Assembly: GCA_007258455.2 (NCBI GenBank)
Contig: VDFB02270651.1
Coordinates: 490,242,711 to 490,306,710 of the forward strand
Length of the DNA: 64,000 nucleotides
Source of the DNA: Sequoia sempervirens
Taxonomy: Eukaryota; Streptophyta; Pinopsida; Cupressales; Cupressaceae
Direction of reading: 5' to 3'
Shown: positions 57,626 through 64,000 of the stretch, one piece after another
Position numbering within the stretch: the first letter of the stretch is position 1
How the letters are laid out: each line of letters begins with the position of its first letter
Notes under the pieces: model-generated
The model's database searches: none
What the model saw: only the letters and a program-made list of their open reading frames with translations
What the model was told of the DNA's origin: nothing
Program-made: the position numbers and the translations under genes

Positions 57626-59152
57626 AGACCTACAGCTGCTTGTTCGTGATCTGAAGATATGGCCTCTCTTGAGTTTCAAGTGCAAGGGTTTCCACAGACA
57701 TCTTTTCTGCAAGATCTATGGGTAGCCTAAATTTTTGGGCATTTTGGGACAAAACGGACCTCACCATTGAGTCTGCAGTGCCCAAAAACCCCCATTTTCA
57801 TATAAAATTTGTCTATTTTGGTGCAAGTTGGTCGAGAAGGCAAAAAAAATGTCTGGGGGGCCGTACGACCTCCTAGCACGCAGATCGAGGCGTGGATTTC
57901 AAAAAAAAATAAAAAAAACACATTTTTTAGTGAACAGTGCCGGTGGCTCCAGTTCAAATGAAGATCCGCCACCGGGCGGCCACCGGACTACCGCCACCGC
58001 CCATTTTCACCGCTGCCACCAGCGGCCCCCAGCAGCCTCCGCCACCGCCGCCGTTCCTCCGCCCCCTTGAGGGCTTCAGATCCTGTGGCCCTGGTCGTAT
58101 GGAGGACTGGGGGCCCTCCGCCCAGCCCAATGGTGGAAATACTACCCTCAAATCCAGTGAGGGAATCTTTAGATTCCGCAAAATATTCTGTGGATTCCTT
58201 TACCGATTCTGGAATATTCCAATAGTTTTCCAACATATTCCGGCAATCACGAATTTTTTCCAACAGGAGAGCAGATTTTTTCCCTGACAGCTAGACGGCC
58301 GTCAATTTTAAGCTCGTGAACTACTGACGTCAGCATGACGTCATCGGCCGTACGGCCCTCTATGCCCCTCCTAGCCCCGATTTGCCCTAAAAGACCAGTT
58401 TTTTTCTTTTGGCCATAACTTGGGCATACGGTATCAAAATCAGGCAAATGAGATATCGTTGAAAAGCTGGTTATGAGCACTTTTCAGTAGTGCTGTTTGT
58501 TTTTCAGTATTTTACTGTTTTCCTGCATTTATTGCTGTTTGAAGTCAGATATTTTTTTTGGACTTCCGAGCTCATAACTTTTTGCCACAATGTCCAATTT
58601 TCCCCTCGTTTGCGGCATTGGGAAGGTATTGAGGAGCTCTATGTTGCTGTCCATGCACTTTTTCTGTATATATCCCAAGTTTATCACTTAGTCCAGATTT
58701 GGCCCGATGGGTTGTTTAGCGATTACTTGGATATTTTGGCAGTTGGGAGAGTGCATCTTGCATCTTGGCACTTCGTTTTCAGTAATACATCGTTCAATAA
58801 TTGCTTGTTGCTTCATAGATTCCAGGTTTGTTCCCATTTGGAGTTTTCAAGTGTTCCGTAGCATCGGGTCTGCTGTCACATTATTTTGATTCCGATATTG
58901 GCTTCAGTTGTAGACAGAGATATCTTTCCTTGCTTGTCAGATTACGGTTCCAGTGTTACTCTATAGAGTTCTTCCAGTGCTTCTTTGTAGCATGTTATCA
59001 CATTGTAGGGGGTTTTTTTCCCACTGGGTTTTTCCTTCTCTACCTCATTCTTGCATTTGTAAATGGGTACCTGATCAGGCCTCGTTGTCGGGACCCATCT
59101 TTGCTTTCATGCATATTATTCTAGTGTTTTAGCTTCTTCCTAAGTTCATCTT

Positions 59153-59161
59153 AAGGGGGGG
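59153..59161 (+). promoter_or_regulatory. Polypurine tract of element F
   Basis: AAGGGGGGG directly precedes the right LTR start TGTTAGAG. Confidence 0.9.
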
Positions 59162-59486
59162 TGTTAGAGTAATAAGTTATTATGCTTAATTAATTACATC
59201 ACATTGATTAATTAATTAAGTCACTTATCCCTCTTTATTACTTAAGCTAAACTTAGGCACATTAATAATTAATTATTAATTATTAAGTGTGCACACTAGG
59301 GTTTCATTTAGGGTTTCCCTTTTAGGGTTTCTTGATCTCCTTCATAAGGATCGATCACTTTGTAATAATTGATTCTCTTAATGCATTTTTACTAAGAGGT
59401 TTACAGAGAACATCTTTTTTGGTCCTTCATATCTTTTGCATGTGACAGGTATTCATCTTGCATGCAGGTGATCTTGGATTCTAACA
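59162..59486 (+). repeat. 3' LTR of element F
   Basis: It has the same length as the left LTR (325 bp). Telo-box-like TAGGGTTT motifs lie at 59297, 59309 and 59323. It is followed by the duplicated CTTGT. Confidence 0.95.
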
Positions 59487-60151
59487 CTTGTGTTTATATC
59501 TTATCTAGTTGACCTTAATCATCCCATTCATTATCATTATCCTTGCTTTCTTCCATTCCATATCTCCTAGCTTATCAAAATCCATGTCATCATGTCCCTT
59601 TGCAACCTTGAATCTTATCATGCAAATCATATTTGAGCCTAGCTATAAAAAATTATCCAATCCTCATACCTTTTGTCAATCAATCATCAAAAATCATCAA
59701 TCTTATCATACTTAGAGGAAATCAGTGATCCTAAGTACTTATCATTACCATGCCTTATGGAATCAATCATTCTTGGCATCTTAATCAATCAACCATTATC
59801 ATATTTTGACAAAAGATATGTTGCTTGTGCTACATGTTTTGTAGTGAATCTTTCATTTTGATCTATCATTTATCCATGGTTGCATTATATCTATTGTGGG
59901 GCATCTTGTTCCTTCAATCGATCATATCATATCATTCATCCATCTATCTTGGGCTACATGACTTGATCTGCATCATTCATCCATTGTGCTTCCATGTTCA
60001 CATCATGGCTTGATCTAGTGTTTGTATCATGGTATCCCCTAGTATTACTCGGCCCATTCTAAAAATTATTTTGTCTTATCATATCACATCGCAGGAATGT
60101 CCTACATTGGATCAAATTCTTGCACATTCTCAAGGTCATAAAATCCAAAAT

Positions 60152-60455
60152 CCCAAAAACATTCAAAACATAGCAAAACCCCAAAAACATTCAAAACATG
60201 TCAAAATCAAAAAATAGGTTAAAAAAAGTCAAAAGGTCAAAAACATAGTCTTCGTTTGAACTATGTCATCTCTGAGATTTTGAACATAGGCAAGGGTAAT
60301 CTTTGATAATCCCCCGAGACATATAGGTCAATCTTTTAGGTGTTCGTTCTATTCATATTTTCATCTTGTAAATCTTGGTCATGTCGTCAATCGAACTATG
60401 TGGTCTCTGCGTGTATAACATAAGCAAGGCTAATCTGTTGATCAGCCCCCGAGGC
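60152..60455 (+). repeat. L2 copy of the family minisatellite and duplicated conserved motif
   Basis: Two 28-bp units start near 60152 and 60180. Conserved motif copies start at 60258 and 60393, collinear with 262-595 in L1. Confidence 0.75.
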
Positions 60456-61575
60456 CCCTAGGATAGGTCTTTAGGTTAGTTCTTGGTCGTCATGGTCGTG
60501 TCTCACCCTGGACTAGGGGAAAAATCTCGCATTCACTAGGGGAAACTAAACTATGAGCTTGAACCAAAAGGCAAATAGTCGTCGGACCAACCTTACAAAC
60601 ACAAACTTCAAATGGATGATTCAATCTTTCTAAATCAAGGGTTTATCACATTAAACATGAAAGTTCAAATTGTTCTACTTTGATTTTTGATATCATATTT
60701 CTCGAGTCCTCGATGATATATCGAACTAGAGGAGCAAGGAAGGAGTATGATTTTTATTTGTCTATTGTCTGTGAGTTTATCATTATTACTATGCAAGTTG
60801 TCATGAGATGTGCACTAAAAAGTATCACCAATGACATTTCAAATTTGCATAGGAAAAAGATTAACTCTTGCCTGTTTATGCAAGTAATGCTCAGGTCATC
60901 TTAGTTTAATTATACTTAGATGCTTGTGTTAACTTGCAATTTTAAAACATCATGAAAGTAGTGCTCAAGTCATCTTGGTCTAAACTATGCCATTGATGCT
61001 TGTACTCACTTTCAACATTTTAAAGGCTCAATGATGATAAAGAGCACAAAAAATTGGTTAATATAAATGACAACTTTTGAATATGAGATTTGCATAGTTA
61101 AGTTAGACTGCATTCATCTTAGTATTGCATGTGTATTTATGGGGTTTTTCAATGCTGAAACAATTTCACAATGGTGCCATCTCTATTATTAATGGATTGA
61201 GTACACTAAACATTAACCAAAAACACATCATTCTCATTTAGTTGCACATCAGTTGCATCATCATTTGCATATCTTAGAAAACATTCTCATCTCATTTACA
61301 TTCATACATTCTGTCATAATATTTGCATAAGAAAATACAAAAGAAAATAATAAAGGACATACATTGTATATCATTTCCAAAATCAAAATCATGTCATCCA
61401 CTATGCTTAAATAAGTGAGTCTCTTTAGATTTCCAAGAAATTTGGGAAATATGTCAAAGTTATGAAGCCTAAAAGATCAATCTACTGTAGTATTCCCACT
61501 ACTTTTGGAAGTTGGACAAACTCACTCATTTAAGCTTAAGGCCCTGACCATTTGAATTCATGCACATTCAGTGAC

Positions 61576-61670
61576 ATTGCATAATCATAATCATCACATC
61601 ACATTGCATAATCGTAATAAATTACATCACATTGCATAATCATAAATACATTCATCACATTGCCTAATCA
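61576..61670 (+). repeat. 27-28-bp tandem repeat of L2
   Basis: ATTGCATAAT recurs at about 61576, 61603 and 61631. The array corresponds to 1711-1825 with one unit fewer. Confidence 0.7.
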
Positions 61671-61869
61671 TGTTATCACCACATAGAAATTAAATAAATT
61701 TACGACATTGCATATCATAATAGGGAAATCAAATGCATATCAACATTTAGATCATAATCACCACTGCATATCATATATCATCAAAAATTTCATAATGTCC
61801 ATGTTTACAAGGATATCCAAAAGTAGGATGAGATACATCAAAATCCAAAAGGGCACTGTATCATGGGAA

Positions 61870-63900
61870 ACACATCCTCAATCTCACAAAAAGTGTATAC
61901 ACAATGTCCAAGGAACATCACAAAATGCTATGTTGAGCTCCGGCCACTAGATGCTGCTGCTCTCATGGAACTAGTACCTCCTCTACCTGACGATCCTAGA
62001 CCTAGATCTCTCTTATCTCCAGGAGATGGTTGTGTGACACCCATGCTAACAATCCAAGAAGGAGATCTTCAAGAATGAGACTGTACAAAACTCTCTCGTC
62101 GCTCAGGGGGAAGGAACCAACTCATGATATTTACCTCTATAAAATTGCAACTCTTGAGAAATGTGTCAGATATCTCTGAAGAAATTAGTTGTACTTGCAA
62201 ATGGTGTCATTTGTTGTATCCTCTCGGCAATGGCCTCAGCCTACTCTGTCTAGTGTCTAAAGGAATCCCTCTCTGAAGTAAGTATGATCATCTATGCCTG
62301 CAACTATTGTATCTGCTGCCTATATGTCACTCTATCAGTTGTCAAAATATCAATCTATGCCCAACACTACCCTAACTCATCCTAAAGGGACACAATCTAT
62401 GCTCAAGCCTACACTATCTCGCTCTGAAATGATTGAACATCTACCTACAAATCCGCTATCTATGACAACTGCTAATGACAGGTTATCCCAATTCGAATCC
62501 TCGAAAGCATCACTTGGGCTACAGTAACACTCCTCCAGTGCCTCAAAACTACAAAAATAAAATAGATGACTCTCATCTGCACCATCATCACTCTCCCCAC
62601 CACCCACTGCACCATCTTCACTCTCCCCACCACCCTCTACACCACCATCACCTCTATAACCACCCTCTGCACTACCATAATCACCTTTGCAAACACCCTC
62701 CCCACCATCATCACCACCCTCATCATCTCCTCCCTCTCCATCAACTGGTGGTACTGGATCCTTTGGATGAGTAAATCTAGGAAAGGGATGTGTGGAAGAA
62801 CTCTGAATAATCCTCGGTCATCCCGGCATCTGTAATATACATAACATAATCCCATAAACCTAGTGTCAAGGTATAGTACTCTATATAAGCTGCCTCATAT
62901 GATACACAGGGGCCCCACTCTAAAACATCTTGTCATCACCATGCATAATGGGAAACTCCTAGGGGCATCCCCTGAACCCGTCCAAACTATCCACATACTT
63001 GCAGATACAGGTATCACTCAAGCACAACATGTTTAGAACTTTCCAATCAGATATCAGGATAACAACATATATGGCATCTCCAGCTGATCCTCTCGCCACT
63101 GCTCACAATCCAAGTACGGGGACCATGTGACAGTCTCCAAATCATCCAGAGCATGCCTCCAATGGGAAACCTTGCCCAACTTATGTTGGACATGTAGACT
63201 GCTATAACCTAAAACATAGGGTCTCCCTGGTGGTCGATGTCTCTCTCCCATGGGTCGAGTAACAACTATATGCTCCCATGCCTAGGTCTACAGTAATGTG
63301 ACACCACATGACAGGCTAGTCTCCCTATAATAAATAGCCTCATGCAATATTAGTATAAGTGGGCTAACATGCATGAGCCCCATGCATATCTAGTACCATC
63401 AAGTGTCATCCACGATAACACATGACCCCAACCTGCTGAAAATACCTTTGACCTACGATCAGGACAAAGGAATCCACCAATGAATCTGGAAAGCACACAT
63501 GGAAAAGGATCATACCTGCTAACCATATATGTCCAAGGAATCCATCGGCCCATAACATGATAATCTCGGCATAACCTCCACAGTGCAGCTATCCCGCCCT
63601 ACTCTATCTTATCATCTAGATCACTATCTCTCCCATCACTAGGATCCACAGAATACGATAGACATCCTCTAGAGTCACGATCATCTCTCTAGTCAGTAAA
63701 TGAAACGTGTTATTTTCACTATGCCATCTCTCTACCAATGATGTCAATAAACCTTTGTTGATTCTATATTGCAGAATATCTAACAAGGAAGTCAACCCAC
63801 AATGGCAGATAATCTCTAAGTTAGTTGAGGACAACCGGTGGACCATGTTCCAGGTCTTCAGGAATCACTCCTGAGACTGGAGTACATCTCCATCTCCCTA
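61870..63900 (-). pseudogene. Antisense PMD reading frame of L2, decayed
   Basis: Minus-strand parts in order: 63846-63616 with LVERWHSENNTFHLLTREMI and LEDVYRILWI; 63553-63350 with DRRSKVFSAGWGHVLSWMTL, then GTRYAWGSCMLAHLY, the central PMD block; and 63251-63054 with VSHWRHALDDLETVTW. A Gly/Asp-rich tail and a C-terminal part follow down to about 61870. The central block is open here but broken in L1, and the other parts are collinear. The ancestral frame was therefore probably about 650-680 codons. PMD proteins are linked to silencing-related host complexes, and transposon copies are known. A function for the element is not established. Confidence 0.8.
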
Positions 63901-63967
63901 ATCATGAACAAAAATTAGTCAATCAAGCTAGTGTGTAGTCATTCAAATCAAATCAATCAGAACAATC

Positions 63968-64000
63968 AACATCTCAATCAATCAACCCATCATTGCTCGC
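63968..64000 (+). repeat. Start of the 45-bp array in L2
   Basis: AATCAACATCTCAATCAATC leads into CATCATTGCTCGC at the window edge, matching the start of the 45-bp array at 4150-4180 of L1. Confidence 0.6.

Larger units (their letters stand above)
57286..59486 (+). mobile_element. Element F: complete non-autonomous LTR retrotransposon (2201 bp)
   Basis: Two 325-bp LTRs (57286-57610 and 59162-59486), each TGTTAGAGTA...GATTCTAACA, enclose 1551 bp. An iMet primer site follows the left LTR and a G-rich polypurine tract precedes the right one. CTTGT flanks both sides (57281-57285 and 59487-59491). By eye the LTRs differ at eight positions, about 2.5 percent, so it is much younger than element B. 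The interior has only a short ATG-initiated frame at 57661 (MASLEFQVQGFPQTSFLQDL, soon stopped) and a GC-rich Pro/CpG-rich patch (57950-58080). It must use proteins of an autonomous partner, probably Ty1/copia-like. Confidence 0.95.
53897..64000 (+). mobile_element. L2: second plus-strand member of the L family (runs off the window)
   Basis: In order: primer site, gag domain, an interrupting segment, a gag-like frame with a G-patch-like motif and a Lys-rich end, a non-coding 3' region homologous to 1-4170, and an antisense PMD frame. A 2.2-kb LTR element (57286-59486) is inserted in it. There is no protease, RT, RNase H or integrase between the gag-like frame and the 3' region, so it is non-autonomous. 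The 3' LTR lies beyond the window. Confidence 0.75.

Noticed and set aside
57937..58287. Pro-rich frame in element F and its complements
   Set aside because: It comes from a GC-rich low-complexity patch; overlapping frames on both strands are equally open and none has a motif.

Overview
The window looks like intergenic DNA from a plant with a large, retrotransposon-filled nuclear genome. A gymnosperm is my best guess, but that is inference. The plant assignment rests on tRNA-Asp-like and tRNA-iMet primer sites, plant mobile domain (PMD) proteins, a second archaeal-type RNase H in a Ty3/gypsy pol, and telo-box motifs in an LTR. I recognise no intact host gene, tRNA or rRNA. Everything with coding character is transposon-derived and almost all of it is broken. 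A 100-base N gap at 49460-49559 means the two sides are joined by scaffolding, not by read sequence.

Layout: (1) 1-5913 is the 3' internal part of a Ty3/gypsy-like element (called L1 here). It has several minisatellites, an antisense PMD reading frame, a polypurine tract (PPT) and the start of a 3' LTR at 5914. (2) About 6.9-12.6 kb is old sequence with no recognisable gene. (3) 12601-35879 is a complete but decayed Ty3/gypsy element of the Tat type, 23.3 kb long (element B). Its two LTRs are very long (7600 and 7597 bp), have TG...CA ends and are flanked by the 5-bp duplication AGAAC. Its internal 8.1 kb reads gag - protease - archaeal-type RNase H - reverse transcriptase - gypsy RNase H - integrase. 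(4) 35.9-40.0 kb is unassigned, with a LINE RNase H remnant. (5) 40010-40717 is the minus-strand 3' end of another gypsy element (D). (6) About 40.7-48.2 kb is a minus-strand relative of L1 (L3), whose LTR is interrupted by a 796-bp inverted-repeat element. (7) 48.2-49.5 kb holds a second such transposon end, a CpG palindrome, a GA-rich repeat and the gap. (8) 49560-50876 is the minus-strand 5' end of an iMet-primed gypsy element (E). (9) 50.9-53.9 kb is AT-rich. (10) 53897-64000 is a second plus-strand copy of the L family (L2), running off the window, with a small non-autonomous LTR element (F, 57286-59486) inserted in it.

The most interesting structure is inside the LTRs of element B. Each LTR carries a sense-strand cassette: a TATA box, a short leader, a probable leader intron, then two long consecutive reading frames (about 743 and 590 codons). 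A second TATA box follows near the LTR 3' end. The two LTRs were identical at insertion. Their independent stops and small deletions therefore fall at different places, and comparing them shows that both frames were open when the element moved. Only two in-frame stops, in the linker between the frames, are shared. If transcription of the element starts at the second TATA box, the cassette lies in U3. It would then sit at the 3' end of the genomic RNA, as MMTV sag does in a retrovirus. I do not recognise the proteins.

The L family is a second theme. L2 and L3 have gag-like frames but no visible pol, and L1 and L2 carry the antisense PMD frame. They look like non-autonomous elements that depend on other elements for reverse transcription and integration.
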